DNA from: Chitinophaga pinensis
GTDB lineage: Bacteria; Bacteroidota; Bacteroidia; Chitinophagales; CAMDFR01
Assembly: GCA_945860705.1 (NCBI GenBank)
Contig: CAMART010000003.1
Coordinates: 124,001 to 188,000, forward strand
Length of the DNA stretch: 64,000 nt
Reading direction: 5' to 3'
The translations under genes were made by a program, and so were the position numbers. This document shows positions 46,086 to 56,239 of the stretch, piece by piece (the stretch's first letter is position 1; each line of letters opens with the position of its first letter). A model generated the notes under the pieces. It did no database searches. It worked only from the letters and a program-made list of their open reading frames with translations, and had not been told where the DNA came from.

Positions 46086-47246
46086 ATGAGTATTAGAAGA
46101 ATTATCAAAAAAGAAATGGATATTTACAAAAAAAAATATCCAATATTGGCAGTCACGGGTCCTCGTCAATCTGGTAAAACGACTTTTCTCAAAACTGAAT
46201 TTTCTGATTACATATACCTCAATATGGAAAATCCAGACTTGAGAAATTATGCAGAAAAAGACCCAAATGCTTTTTTGAAACAATATGATAAATATATAAT
46301 ACTTGATGAAGTACAAAGAGTCCCTTTTCTATTTTCGTATATACAAGCCAAAGTAGATAATGATAAAATAATGGGTCAGTATATTTTATCTGGTTCTCAA
46401 AATTTTCATTTATTACAAAATATCACGCAGAGTTTGGCTGGTAGAGTGGCGCTATTTAAACTCTTGCCATTTGATTTAGGAGAAATGAAAAGTGCCAAAC
46501 TATTGAATAAAGACTTTGCGTACAACTTGCAAAAAGGATTCTATCCTGCAATATACGATAGAGATATTCCGTCTAAAGTATTTTATTCAAACTATATACA
46601 AACGTATATAGAAAGAGACTTATCTGATTTGATACATGTGAAAGATTTGAAATTATTTAGAAATTTTATTCTCTTATGTGCTGCTAGAGCTGGACAACTA
46701 CTCAATCTAAATAGTATGGCAAACGAGTGTGGCATCTCACAACCAACAGCCAAAGCTTGGATATCAGTATTAGAAACTAGTTATATTGTATTTCAGTTGC
46801 AACCATACTACAAAAACTTTAATAAACGCATTACCAAGAGTTCAAAACTATATTTCTATGATTGTGGCTTGCTCTGTCATCTACTGAAAATAAAAGATGC
46901 AAATGCTATACGCACGAGTACACATAAAGGAAATCTATTTGAAAATTTTGTAGTTTCTGAGTTTGTAAAAAATAATTATCATAAAAATCTACTGCGAGAT
47001 ATATGGTTTTGGCGCGATGCTGTGGGGCATGAGGTAGATTTGATATGGCAAGACGATGAGCAACTAAACTTGATAGAAATAAAAGCATCTGAAACTATCA
47101 TGAGTGATATGTTTAAAGGCTTACATTATTTTGAAAAAATAGCACCTGAATTAGTAAAAACAAAAACACTCATACATACTGGTGATTTTAATCAAAATAG
47201 AACGGATGCAAAAGTTACGAGCTGGAATATTGTAGAGAAAATTTAA
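46086..47246 (+). CDS. AAA ATPase with DUF4143 (nuclease-like C-terminus)
   Basis: A 386-residue cytoplasmic P-loop ATPase of the AAA_14/DUF4143 type. Walker A is TGPRQSGKTT (25-32), Walker B YIILDEVQR (71-75), and an arginine/sensor stretch ILSGSQNFHLL follows. A helix-turn-helix-like segment (SMANECGISQPTAKAWISVL) lies in the middle. The DUF4143 end has EVDLIW...LIEIKAS (about 318-334), spaced as in PD-(D/E)xK nucleases. Family function is not established. It is preceded by two repeat arrays, which suggests it may regulate itself. Such genes are often scattered and variably present among related genomes; I have not tested this here. A bidirectional terminator follows. Confidence 0.9.
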   Translation: MSIRRIIKKEMDIYKKKYPILAVTGPRQSGKTTFLKTEFSDYIYLNMENPDLRNYAEKDPNAFLKQYDKYIILDEVQRVPFLFSYIQAKVDNDKIMGQYILSGSQNFHLLQNITQSLAGRVALFKLLPFDLGEMKSAKLLNKDFAYNLQKGFYPAIYDRDIPSKVFYSNYIQTYIERDLSDLIHVKDLKLFRNFILLCAARAGQLLNLNSMANECGISQPTAKAWISVLETSYIVFQLQPYYKNFNKRITKSSKLYFYDCGLLCHLLKIKDANAIRTSTHKGNLFENFVVSEFVKNNYHKNLLRDIWFWRDAVGHEVDLIWQDDEQLNLIEIKASETIMSDMFKGLHYFEKIAPELVKTKTLIHTGDFNQNRTDAKVTSWNIVEKI

Positions 47247-47262
47247 AACAAATTTTAATCAC

Positions 47263-47300
47263 ATAATAAAAAAGAGAGCCAAGCTCTCTTTTTCGTTTTA
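47263..47300. terminator. Bidirectional terminator between the ATPase gene and sprA
   Basis: AAAAAAGAGAGC pairs with GCTCTCTTTTT across a CAA loop, with A and T runs on the two sides. It serves both convergent genes. Confidence 0.9.
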
Positions 47301-50300
47301 TTAGTTTGGATTTAAACTCAATCTTAGTTTTAGTCCTCCTTGCATATTGGTGATAGGGAAAGAGGCACTTGTTTTTGGTACGGTTCTATTATAGTCGAAG
47401 AAGAATCGTAAGTTTACTCGCTTACTCACTGTATAGTCTATAGATGGACTAATAGATATCACTTTAGAACCTACAGTAGGTATGTGGCTATCTTGGTCTA
47501 TACGATGCGATACAGTCACGTTGTCTCTTATACTAAAATCAAATCTAAAGTTGAAATCATTCTCCAATTTGAATGGTTTACCTTTTATTTTAAAGAGAGC
47601 AAATTTCAATCCTTTCAGTTTATAGCCTGCTCCAAAAGTAAAGGTCTCTGATTTTATTTCATTCAATTGATAATCGGTGAAACTCATCGTCATGATTCTA
47701 GATTTTTTGTAATCAAAATCAATCGTCAAGGTATTTTTGAAAGTCATACGTATTCCTATCAATGGCTGGAATGATTCATTCAATACTATATTTGGCATTC
47801 TATATTGAGCGAAATAATTATTGCTCAATGTATCTTTTAGTTTAGAATTGGTATATCCATCTCCAAGATATTGAAGGTTGGTTTCAAAGCTATTGATACT
47901 CATCGTAGAATTATATGAATGTGTGATAGAGAAACTTGTGAATACTTTTTTAGCCCATGCAAAATTGGTCAATCCATTATATGTAAATCTCCAGTTTGGT
48001 AGAGGTAAAGATTTGAATGGATTTAGATTTACGGTGTTTGCATTTTTACCTTGATATGCAGCTAAGAATGATGGTATCAATACATCTTGAGATTTAGGGC
48101 CATATCCTTCTTTATAGCCTTGCAATACAGAGCCATCTGGCTGTATGAAATCTGTAGGTGCTGCATTAGGATTTTCTTTACTAAATCTATCAGATATCAC
48201 TGATCTATTTTTTTCAAATTCAAAATAAAGTTTTGAAGTGAAATTTGTATCTAGTTTATCAAAAGCTGTAAGTATAGGTGCTGTAGTGATAGTGAATGTA
48301 CCCATATCTCTAGGGAATAGATGCTCAAAATCTCCATCACCAGTTTCTTTTTTAAAGAATTGTTGATGATTTACTGTATATGATTTATTCCACTCTAGAT
48401 CTATTTTAAAATCTCTCCAAGGTTCTAGATTTGCTTTGATATTAAGTGTTTGCTGGTAGGTCTGTAAGAAAGGTCTATTGAGGAATGTATCATTGCTTAT
48501 CCAACCATTAGCCGCTGCTTTATCTAGCCATGCATTTCTTTCATTGGCATCCATTTCGGTAAATGGTGTCATACCAGGTTGCTTTCCAAATGCAAAATCA
48601 TATCCAGGACTATTGATACCACTTACACCAAGATACTTAGGAGTTTGCATAAAACCAGTCACAGTAGTAGATCTATTTTCGCTGTATGTTACACTTACTT
48701 TTTTGAGCATTAATAATGGTTGTATCAATAAAGCTACGCCAGGTTTTTCACTTGGTTGTTTTTCAGCGATATCTTTTTTAATTTTTCTAATAGATTTTTT
48801 AGTCGCTTTTATTTTTACTTTTAATGCTTTGATAAGTGGTTTCTTCTCATCATTGCTTAGCTTTTCATCTTCTTTGATGTCTTTTATTTCTTTTTTATTT
48901 TTGTTCAATTCCTTTTGAGCCTTGAGCAAATCTGCTTTTAATTTATCTTTAGCTTTCTTTTGAGCATCATTAAAAGTCTTACGTTTTTTAGCATCTCCTT
49001 GATTTGGATTTGGGTTATTATATGTTTTTAAGAAAGGAAGTTTGTCATATAATCTTTTGATATTAAAATCACCCGAAGTACTTATATTTTGTGAATTGCT
49101 GATTATATTACCTAAAGTATTTTGTACCATTTTACCTTCATCATTTCTCACTTGTGGTGCAGCAGTCCATGTATAGTTGGCAGCATAGCTTCCTCGTACT
49201 TGTACCCAATCAAGCAATGGAATTTTATTGATAGGTAAATTATATGAGGCATTGAGTGATTGATTGAAATTAGTGTTTCTACCAAACTCTAACACATTAT
49301 CCCAAATTTCTTTTTTCTCTTCTTTAGTATCTATCTTTCCATCTGGCTCATCTATACGTGCGTTATTAGTAGCAGCATAATCTATATTAAGCGATTTGAA
49401 AGGGCTCCATCTAAATGCATAATCTCTATCCCATACAAAATATTTATTGTAGGTAGGCGCTATAGGGAAATCTTCTTCTCCTATCACGCGTAGTCTTTGC
49501 TCGCCAAATCTTCTACGTATTTCTGTATTGAATGAGATGGTAGTAGGCACTATATTGAAATTGATATCCTTGATGATATCAAACCATTTCGATTTGCTTT
49601 TAATTGCTTTTTTGAAAGGGAACAAGAACCAAGGCTGTGGAGAATAATTATATCCAAACGAACCAGTATGGTTTTTGATACCATTATATTCCATAAATGG
49701 ATCTGACCTAAATTGCTCAGCAAATGCATAAGTAAATGTAAAATTGCCTAAGCTCCAAGGCCATACTTTTTTGGATTTACTATCTGGTACTATACGTACA
49801 TTGGTAAAATTAAATCCTCTTCTAGTTTCAATAGTTTGTATTTGTCTTTTGTATCCATTGGCACTATCTGCTCCAAAAATATTTTTGATATTAGCTATAT
49901 TGTCTTTAGATTTTACATCGAGCATGTAAGGGTCATACTGTGGGGTAGAAAATTTTTGTGCATAGGTACCATAGAATGGGATTCTTATACCTGCTTTTTT
50001 AGGGAAAAACTTACCTACTTCTACATTTCCTGCTAAATCATAGTCTACATATTCATCTCTATATCTTTGATCTACTTTTTGTTCAAGCTGCCCAAAACCT
50101 ATAGAGTGATATCTAGTAGACACCGCTATATTTGCAAGGTCAGCCATTTTTAAATTTAAACTGGCTAAAGTAGCTGTACCACCTTCTTCTGCAAGTCCAT
50201 TGGTACGAAGCTCATTGAACCATACCTCTACACATTTAGCTGCTCCATCATCTGATACATCACGTGGATTGTATTTAGAATTTTGTGCAGGATTTTTTAC

Positions 50301-53300
50301 CCCAAGCATTATAGTAGCTGAAAGACCTAAATCTGGATTTCCTACAATAGTAAGTATTCTACCTTTGTCATCTACAGTAGAGTATGGAACTGAAAGTGGA
50401 ACTCCATTTGCATTTCGTTCTTGTTTTAGTCTGATAAATGCATCCAAATCTAAATCAACATTATTTTCTTCTGGCCATACTTTTGCTCTATCTGCTTCTA
50501 TATTATTGTCATATACTCCTGCTGGTGTCACTTTTAGAGGTATTTCATATTGGTAGTAATTAGTATTATAATCAGAGCCAATACGAAGGAAACTTATAAT
50601 ATCATTGTCTGTCACTACAGGACCTGCCTCTTCAGCATGCAAAAACATTTTTAATCTTTTATAGTTTCTCAAATCTAGATTTACATTTTTAAATAAAGCT
50701 CTAGCATCTCCATCCTGTAGATTGCATGCTCTTACAGAGATAGCTTGTTCGTTTAGTTGTAGTGAGTTGGTAGCAGTTTGTCCTGGGCCTTGCTCTCTAA
50801 AAATACCTGGAGGTATTAAATAATTTACTGGTAATTTCTCTGAATTTTCTTCTATGTTTACAGAAGTTTGGAAGAAAGTGGTGGGATTGTCTGGGTCTGT
50901 AGGTATTACATCTCCTGGTCTTTTGAGATCATTATTATATACTCTCCACTGATTACGTATCAACTCTAGTTTTGCAAAACGCATCGTAATTTCTTTCTCA
51001 AAACTTGTAGCATACATTCTCAAAGTTTGTATAGATCTAAAATCTTGTATATCACCTACACGCTCATCATATTCTCTGATAGGGATTCTAAACTGATACC
51101 AAGTATATGGGTCTAATGGAATATTTTGACCATTAAAAGTAAAATTAGCTGCTGGATTATCTACTCTTGATACGATATATTTATTATTAGTTTCGTTCAT
51201 GCCCGGAAAAATAGGCACTCTATATTGATAATATTCTTCGTTTTCATTGATAGAGTTATCTCTATTCAAATCTTCAATATCTGGAATATTGGTAGCCGCA
51301 TCCGAAAATTGTTGATTGGCATCTACAATTGGCGAGTTGCCTTGTACATTATTAAAATCATTATAATGATCTATAATTTTCGCATTAACAGCTTCATAGC
51401 TTTCATCTCTATAATATTTATAATTATCGTTGGCAGGGTCTAGAGCTAGTTGATCTATTAGAGCAGTATTACTCGTAACTGTACTTCTCAATTGTGATAT
51501 GAAATTAGTATACCTACTTATTTCTTGATCATCTGAAAGTCCATCAAACCCTACATCTTGACATGCTCTAGTAGCTGGGTCATTGTCGAATGCATTTACT
51601 ATAGGTGCGATACGAGGTACTTGCCCCATAGTTGTCTGGTCATTTTTATTTGGGTCACAACTGAGACCATTTTCATAAAGCATTCTACTATCATGTAGGA
51701 TATCTTCAGATATAGTACCAAGATTGAAAATCAACTCCCCTCTTCTATTGATAGAATTATTATCTATAAATGGATCTAACATCCAAAATTCGATATACTC
51801 TACGTTACTTTGTTCAAAATCTGTATTGTCAATATTTCTCATGATACCTGCCCATCTAGATTTTGGATTATTTAAGTAACCTGAGTCGTCTATACCTGAA
51901 GCATAAGTAGTAGCAAATGGTGTAGCTTCAAAATTATATGGGCCTCTTTCTCTAGGATTGAAATGCAAATCTAATGTAGGTAGCGGACCTTGAAAATTCT
52001 GTATTGCTTTATTTGGAAATACTTCAGTCTGTTGAATCTGTCTTGTATAGTGATTGATATAGTCTTCAGGTTTATCTTTTATATATTGAGGAGTAAGTAT
52101 ACTATTGTCTTGTACAAATAATGGATCGATCGTATACCAACTTAATTTTGCTCTATTGAAATTAAATGTACTATCATAGTTATCAGCTTCTGTAAAAATA
52201 AAATTTCCATTGGCATCTCTTGCTCCACGAGGTGTGCTAGCAAGTTTCCAGTTTTGTGCTGGAAGACGTAAATCAAAACCACTATTAGTTCCTTCAAAAT
52301 CATCTAAATAAATAACTCCGTCTTTACCAATTAATCTAGAGTGCCCTGGTTGTAGACGAGCTACTTCTCCATTGAAAGTAAGTGTACTCATATCTTTAGT
52401 AGCATAGATAGGCAATTTATCTAAAGCTTTAGTAAGCCATGGCAAATCAGTATTATATTTCACATCTGCACCAAAAATAGTGTTACGTGTTGGATCTTCA
52501 CCTATATTTACTTTCTGCGTAAAAGGTCTTTCACTTAAATGCATGAGTGTAGCTCCGATATTTAGTTTTTCACTCACACGATAATCCATACGTGTACCAT
52601 AAAGTGCTTTTGTTTGAAAACCAAATAATGCATTGTTTTCAAAATCTACTTTTACTTGATTTCCAGATTGGGTGATTGCTTCATTGATTATTTTTACTCT
52701 ACCCAAGCTATAATCTACAGTATAATCTAAGCCCTCTGTAAGTCTGATACCTCCTGCAGTCACAACTACAGAACCTTGAGGAAGATTGAATGCCCCTAAT
52801 TGAATATCTCCACCAGCAGATGATTTATACGAGCCTTTTATAACAAATCTATTTAACTCTGGAAATTGCTGTGCTATGATTTGAGTAGAATCATATAGTT
52901 GGTTGTATACATAATTTGGTGCTATTGCATTGTCTCCGTATTCATCAAACTTAGATTGAAGGTACGAACCGAAAGGCTCCACACATGGAAACATGATTCT
53001 ACCATTATTTACTTTGATAGTGATATCTGGAATAAAATCAAAAACTCCGTCAGGTTGAGGGTCTCTTTGATTGTTGGTATTATCTAGATTCAAAACTCTT
53101 ATCAATTGTTTTCCTCTGATATTTCCCTCTGGCAAATATCTTTTCAATCCATTTCCTGGGTCATTATAGTATAAATCTAAAAAGAAATCTTCATTGCTGA
53201 TTTGAAAGCCACCTATAGAATAAATATTTTTCATCATCAAATCCCACATAGGTATTTGAGGACGAGCGCTGGTACTTTTAAGCATTTTTAGATATAAAAC

Positions 53301-54731
53301 TTTACTTACATCCAAAGAGTCACCTACTATTTGAGATGAGAATTCTCCTACTTGAAATCTTTGTCCATTGTATGTATATTCATAAGCAACACCAAGCACC
53401 TCATTTGGATTCAAAGTTTGATTGAGTGATATAAAACCAAGTACTGGATCAAATGTAAAATCTGTAGGAGCAAGTTTACGAGCATAGATTTTTTCATAAT
53501 CTTGTATTGGTTGCAGACCTAACTCGTCTTTCAAAAAAGGAATCGCTTGGTCTATACCTCTTCTAGCATCTACCAGTGTAGGATCACCTGCAGTAAGTTT
53601 AGCATAAAGATTATTTGAATTATTATCTGGTAATTGATTAGCAGGATTTGAAGAAATCTCTGGAGAAAAAGGATTTACTTCACCTAAATCTGCTAAAGCT
53701 ACAACATCTCTTACGTTGATAGTTGCACCATTTCTGTTTGTTACCCAAACCTCTACCCTATTTATTTGCACTACCGAACGTATATTTGGAATAGTGCTCA
53801 AAGCAAAATCAAAATTGCTTCTAAAATTTTGTGATAAGAAATAGTGTCTATTTAAATCATACTTATCTGCTGCCAATTCAAATTTTTGAATTTGTGCACC
53901 ATTTTCTAGAATTATACTTTCCTTTTTAGATTTTTGTTGAGACATCAAAGCCGACACTGTAAATCTTCCAAACCTTAGTTTAGTTTTAAAACCAAAAAGT
54001 GCTTGAGCTCCTGTAATCAATTGAGTATTTAGAGGTAAACTAACTGTACCTGCAGCTACTTCTTGTACGATGTCATCTTCTTCGCCTACATAGTTGAGCT
54101 TTATTAAATTATTAAAATCATTATTAAAACTAAAACCGCCTTGAGTATTATAATTTAAATTGAGCTGTAATTTATTTCCTATTTTACCAAGCACATTCAT
54201 GTTGATATTCATATCAAAATCAAAACCACCATTTTTTTGTACACGCTGAGGCAATGTGGGATTGGCTATTTTGGTACTATTGCCACCAAGCGTCAATTCT
54301 ATATTTCCAGATGGACGGATATCTACTGTTAGTCCGCCAAAAAGTCTGTCTAGAGTTTTATTTTTTGTATTGATTGGTGCAACTATTCCTTTTCGTTCTA
54401 CAAGTTCGGCACCATTATTTCTTCCTTTTACAAATTCGTTTTTTTGTTGTTGCTCAATATATTTCACGTATTCATCGTAAGTAAGATATTGTGGTGGACG
54501 CACTGCAAAGCCACCTACTGTTTCACGAACAATGTATAATTTTGTCTCCGGATCATATTCTACAGTCTTTACTATGTTTGAAGGATCATCTAAATCTACA
54601 GAATTATTTACAGGGTCGGTTACAAAATCTCCATTTCTATCTTTAATAGGATATTTAAGCGAATCAGGACTTGAAGCATGAGCAAGTAGTGAAGTAAATA
54701 AACATATAGTAAAAAAAATCGATAGTCTCAT
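47301..54731 (-). CDS. sprA: T9SS translocon protein SprA
   Basis: SprA is the very large outer-membrane beta-barrel channel of the T9SS. From ATG 54731 the protein has about 2476 residues; the open frame extends to 54797, but the signal peptide (MRLSIFFTICLFTSLLAHAS) begins at 54731. Family features are the N-terminal FAVRPPQYLTYDEYVKYIEQ, the conserved VRPSGNIELTLGG, LNLNYNTQGGFSFNNDFN and the Gly-rich YLDDFEGTNS. Length is close to SprA of Flavobacterium johnsoniae. A Lys-rich insert (about residues 1910-2000) sits between barrel-type segments. It lies downstream of ruvA, a common arrangement in this phylum. Confidence 0.96.
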   Translation of the reverse strand: MRLSIFFTICLFTSLLAHASSPDSLKYPIKDRNGDFVTDPVNNSVDLDDPSNIVKTVEYDPETKLYIVRETVGGFAVRPPQYLTYDEYVKYIEQQQKNEFVKGRNNGAELVERKGIVAPINTKNKTLDRLFGGLTVDIRPSGNIELTLGGNSTKIANPTLPQRVQKNGGFDFDMNINMNVLGKIGNKLQLNLNYNTQGGFSFNNDFNNLIKLNYVGEEDDIVQEVAAGTVSLPLNTQLITGAQALFGFKTKLRFGRFTVSALMSQQKSKKESIILENGAQIQKFELAADKYDLNRHYFLSQNFRSNFDFALSTIPNIRSVVQINRVEVWVTNRNGATINVRDVVALADLGEVNPFSPEISSNPANQLPDNNSNNLYAKLTAGDPTLVDARRGIDQAIPFLKDELGLQPIQDYEKIYARKLAPTDFTFDPVLGFISLNQTLNPNEVLGVAYEYTYNGQRFQVGEFSSQIVGDSLDVSKVLYLKMLKSTSARPQIPMWDLMMKNIYSIGGFQISNEDFFLDLYYNDPGNGLKRYLPEGNIRGKQLIRVLNLDNTNNQRDPQPDGVFDFIPDITIKVNNGRIMFPCVEPFGSYLQSKFDEYGDNAIAPNYVYNQLYDSTQIIAQQFPELNRFVIKGSYKSSAGGDIQLGAFNLPQGSVVVTAGGIRLTEGLDYTVDYSLGRVKIINEAITQSGNQVKVDFENNALFGFQTKALYGTRMDYRVSEKLNIGATLMHLSERPFTQKVNIGEDPTRNTIFGADVKYNTDLPWLTKALDKLPIYATKDMSTLTFNGEVARLQPGHSRLIGKDGVIYLDDFEGTNSGFDLRLPAQNWKLASTPRGARDANGNFIFTEADNYDSTFNFNRAKLSWYTIDPLFVQDNSILTPQYIKDKPEDYINHYTRQIQQTEVFPNKAIQNFQGPLPTLDLHFNPRERGPYNFEATPFATTYASGIDDSGYLNNPKSRWAGIMRNIDNTDFEQSNVEYIEFWMLDPFIDNNSINRRGELIFNLGTISEDILHDSRMLYENGLSCDPNKNDQTTMGQVPRIAPIVNAFDNDPATRACQDVGFDGLSDDQEISRYTNFISQLRSTVTSNTALIDQLALDPANDNYKYYRDESYEAVNAKIIDHYNDFNNVQGNSPIVDANQQFSDAATNIPDIEDLNRDNSINENEEYYQYRVPIFPGMNETNNKYIVSRVDNPAANFTFNGQNIPLDPYTWYQFRIPIREYDERVGDIQDFRSIQTLRMYATSFEKEITMRFAKLELIRNQWRVYNNDLKRPGDVIPTDPDNPTTFFQTSVNIEENSEKLPVNYLIPPGIFREQGPGQTATNSLQLNEQAISVRACNLQDGDARALFKNVNLDLRNYKRLKMFLHAEEAGPVVTDNDIISFLRIGSDYNTNYYQYEIPLKVTPAGVYDNNIEADRAKVWPEENNVDLDLDAFIRLKQERNANGVPLSVPYSTVDDKGRILTIVGNPDLGLSATIMLGVKNPAQNSKYNPRDVSDDGAAKCVEVWFNELRTNGLAEEGGTATLASLNLKMADLANIAVSTRYHSIGFGQLEQKVDQRYRDEYVDYDLAGNVEVGKFFPKKAGIRIPFYGTYAQKFSTPQYDPYMLDVKSKDNIANIKNIFGADSANGYKRQIQTIETRRGFNFTNVRIVPDSKSKKVWPWSLGNFTFTYAFAEQFRSDPFMEYNGIKNHTGSFGYNYSPQPWFLFPFKKAIKSKSKWFDIIKDINFNIVPTTISFNTEIRRRFGEQRLRVIGEEDFPIAPTYNKYFVWDRDYAFRWSPFKSLNIDYAATNNARIDEPDGKIDTKEEKKEIWDNVLEFGRNTNFNQSLNASYNLPINKIPLLDWVQVRGSYAANYTWTAAPQVRNDEGKMVQNTLGNIISNSQNISTSGDFNIKRLYDKLPFLKTYNNPNPNQGDAKKRKTFNDAQKKAKDKLKADLLKAQKELNKNKKEIKDIKEDEKLSNDEKKPLIKALKVKIKATKKSIRKIKKDIAEKQPSEKPGVALLIQPLLMLKKVSVTYSENRSTTVTGFMQTPKYLGVSGINSPGYDFAFGKQPGMTPFTEMDANERNAWLDKAAANGWISNDTFLNRPFLQTYQQTLNIKANLEPWRDFKIDLEWNKSYTVNHQQFFKKETGDGDFEHLFPRDMGTFTITTAPILTAFDKLDTNFTSKLYFEFEKNRSVISDRFSKENPNAAPTDFIQPDGSVLQGYKEGYGPKSQDVLIPSFLAAYQGKNANTVNLNPFKSLPLPNWRFTYNGLTNFAWAKKVFTSFSITHSYNSTMSINSFETNLQYLGDGYTNSKLKDTLSNNYFAQYRMPNIVLNESFQPLIGIRMTFKNTLTIDFDYKKSRIMTMSFTDYQLNEIKSETFTFGAGYKLKGLKFALFKIKGKPFKLENDFNFRFDFSIRDNVTVSHRIDQDSHIPTVGSKVISISPSIDYTVSKRVNLRFFFDYNRTVPKTSASFPITNMQGGLKLRLSLNPN

Positions 54732-54822
54732 GTAAGTATCCAATTGCTTCTTTTTGTTAATATTAATTCTATATAAACGTTGAAATTTAATTTTCATTGC
54801 CCCTCATGTATAAGTCTTTGAT

Positions 54823-55425
54823 TTACAAAGATTTTAAAGTTAGTTTTATCATTTGTTCTACACTAGCATCTTGATTAGTACCTACTATTTTGCCCAATGC
54901 TTTTTCTGCCATAGGTCTAGCGATACCAAGAGCTATAAGAGCCTGAAGAGCCTCATCTTGTACGCCCATTTTTTGTTGAATCATCCCTGTACTAGAAGAA
55001 GTACTAGAAGTACCACTTATTTTGTCTTTTAGCTCTAAAATGGCGCGTTGTGCAGTTTTGGGACCGATACCTTTGATGCTTTGTATCAAAGCTACATTGC
55101 CATTGAGTATAGCTTTTTCTATTTCAATAGGAGTAAGTGAAGAAAGCATCATACGAGCAGTATTAACACCAATACCCGAAACAGATGTAAGTTTTAAGAA
55201 TATTTCTCTTTCGGCTTCTTCATGAAAACCAAATAATTCGAGTCCACTCACGTTTGATCCTTCATTTTTTACATGTAAATGAGTGTATAATTTACACTCT
55301 TTCAAATTTTGAATAGCAGTGTATGTATTTAAGCTAATATGCAAGCCATATCCAATACCATTTGATTCAATTACTACAAGCGCAGGATTGATAGTTGCTA
55401 TCGCTCCCTTTAAAAAATACATCAT
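54823..55425 (-). CDS. ruvA: Holliday junction branch migration protein RuvA
   Basis: RuvA binds four-way DNA junctions and loads the RuvB motor. The 200-residue protein has the N-terminal OB-fold (MMYFLKGAIATINPALVVIE), helix-hairpin-helix motifs (TSVSGIGVNTARMMLSS; IQSIKGIGPKTAQRAILELKDK) and the C-terminal three-helix domain that touches RuvB (DEALQALIALGIARPMAEKAL). Length fits the family. It is the gene before sprA, 91 bases from its ATG; ruvB is elsewhere. Confidence 0.97.
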   Translation of the reverse strand: MMYFLKGAIATINPALVVIESNGIGYGLHISLNTYTAIQNLKECKLYTHLHVKNEGSNVSGLELFGFHEEAEREIFLKLTSVSGIGVNTARMMLSSLTPIEIEKAILNGNVALIQSIKGIGPKTAQRAILELKDKISGTSSTSSSTGMIQQKMGVQDEALQALIALGIARPMAEKALGKIVGTNQDASVEQMIKLTLKSL

Positions 55426-55535
55426 ATTTATTTACAAGGCTTTCGGTTCTATAATTCTATAAAAAAGGACGCTAAGATAATAAAATTAACTGAATGAATA
55501 GCGGAATAAAATATATAGCAATTTATTAGGTGATT

Positions 55536-55853
55536 TTAATGGAAAATACCTGCTTCTTTTTTGTTGATAGTATAAAATATAATTTCGTCTGCTTCAGATT
55601 TAAATGGGGTAATAAATACAGATAGACTTGCTTCTGCTTTCCAATCTGTAATATACCAGAATCCTTTATTTACAATAGCTTCATCCATTGTAGAAGCTTT
55701 ATAAATAATCATTGTTGCTTCGTTTTTATTTTCAGTTATGTATACATTTTTAGTAATATCTAATTTTTCGTCAGATACATACACTACTTGTGATGATGCG
55801 ATAAAAAACATCAACATAAATAAACTAAAAATATATAAAACCTTGTATTTCAC
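55536..55853 (-). CDS. DUF6150 family small secreted protein
   Basis: A 105-residue protein with signal peptide (IFSLFMLMFFIASSQ). The mature part is made of about five short repeats of the type V/I-Y-x-T/S-x-x-K-x-E-A (VYVSDEKLDITK, VYITENKNEATM, WYITDWKAEASL, VFITPFKSEADE, FYTINKKEAG), the pattern of the DUF6150 family. Nothing is known of its function. It precedes the membrane gene 55863-56234 by 9 bases in the opposite order of transcription (that gene is read first). Confidence 0.8.
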   Translation of the reverse strand: MKYKVLYIFSLFMLMFFIASSQVVYVSDEKLDITKNVYITENKNEATMIIYKASTMDEAIVNKGFWYITDWKAEASLSVFITPFKSEADEIIFYTINKKEAGIFH

Positions 55854-55862
55854 ATCACTAAA

Positions 55863-56234
55863 CTAAGCATTATCTTTCAATAATCCAAATGATGACTTTA
55901 AATTTTTGCCAAACCAAGTAGATAAACCTCCTAAAAGAGCTCCTACTAGAGCTGTGATAGATATCAATAACCATTTAGATGGCAATTTGAACAAAGTAGT
56001 TATTTTGCTAGATAGTAGTCCTACATTTTGAATATCCATAAACATCATCAATAGAAACCAAGCTAAAAATACACTGGAGAATCCAAGCAAAAAACTAGGG
56101 GTGGATTTTGTGGAATAAATAATTGATCCAATAATCAATAACGGAATAAATATATACCATATAGGTACGAAATAAGAAACTAATAAAATAGTTATTAGAA
56201 ACATAAAAAACGTATAGATATTATTATTTTTCAT
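55863..56234 (-). CDS. Small membrane protein, unknown
   Basis: A 123-residue protein with four likely membrane segments (about 5-25, 27-42, 48-68, 88-110), the last with VGALLGGLSTWFG. No family recognised. It lies 5 bases after the penicillin acylase gene and 9 before the DUF6150 gene, all on the minus strand, so the three probably form one operon. Confidence 0.72.
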   Translation of the reverse strand: MKNNNIYTFFMFLITILLVSYFVPIWYIFIPLLIIGSIIYSTKSTPSFLLGFSSVFLAWFLLMMFMDIQNVGLLSSKITTLFKLPSKWLLISITALVGALLGGLSTWFGKNLKSSFGLLKDNA

Positions 56235-56239
56235 ATAGA

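Noticed and set aside
54732-54797. Longer SprA start at 54797
   Set aside because: It would put 22 charged residues before a normal signal peptide. The ATG at 54731 starts the signal peptide cleanly.
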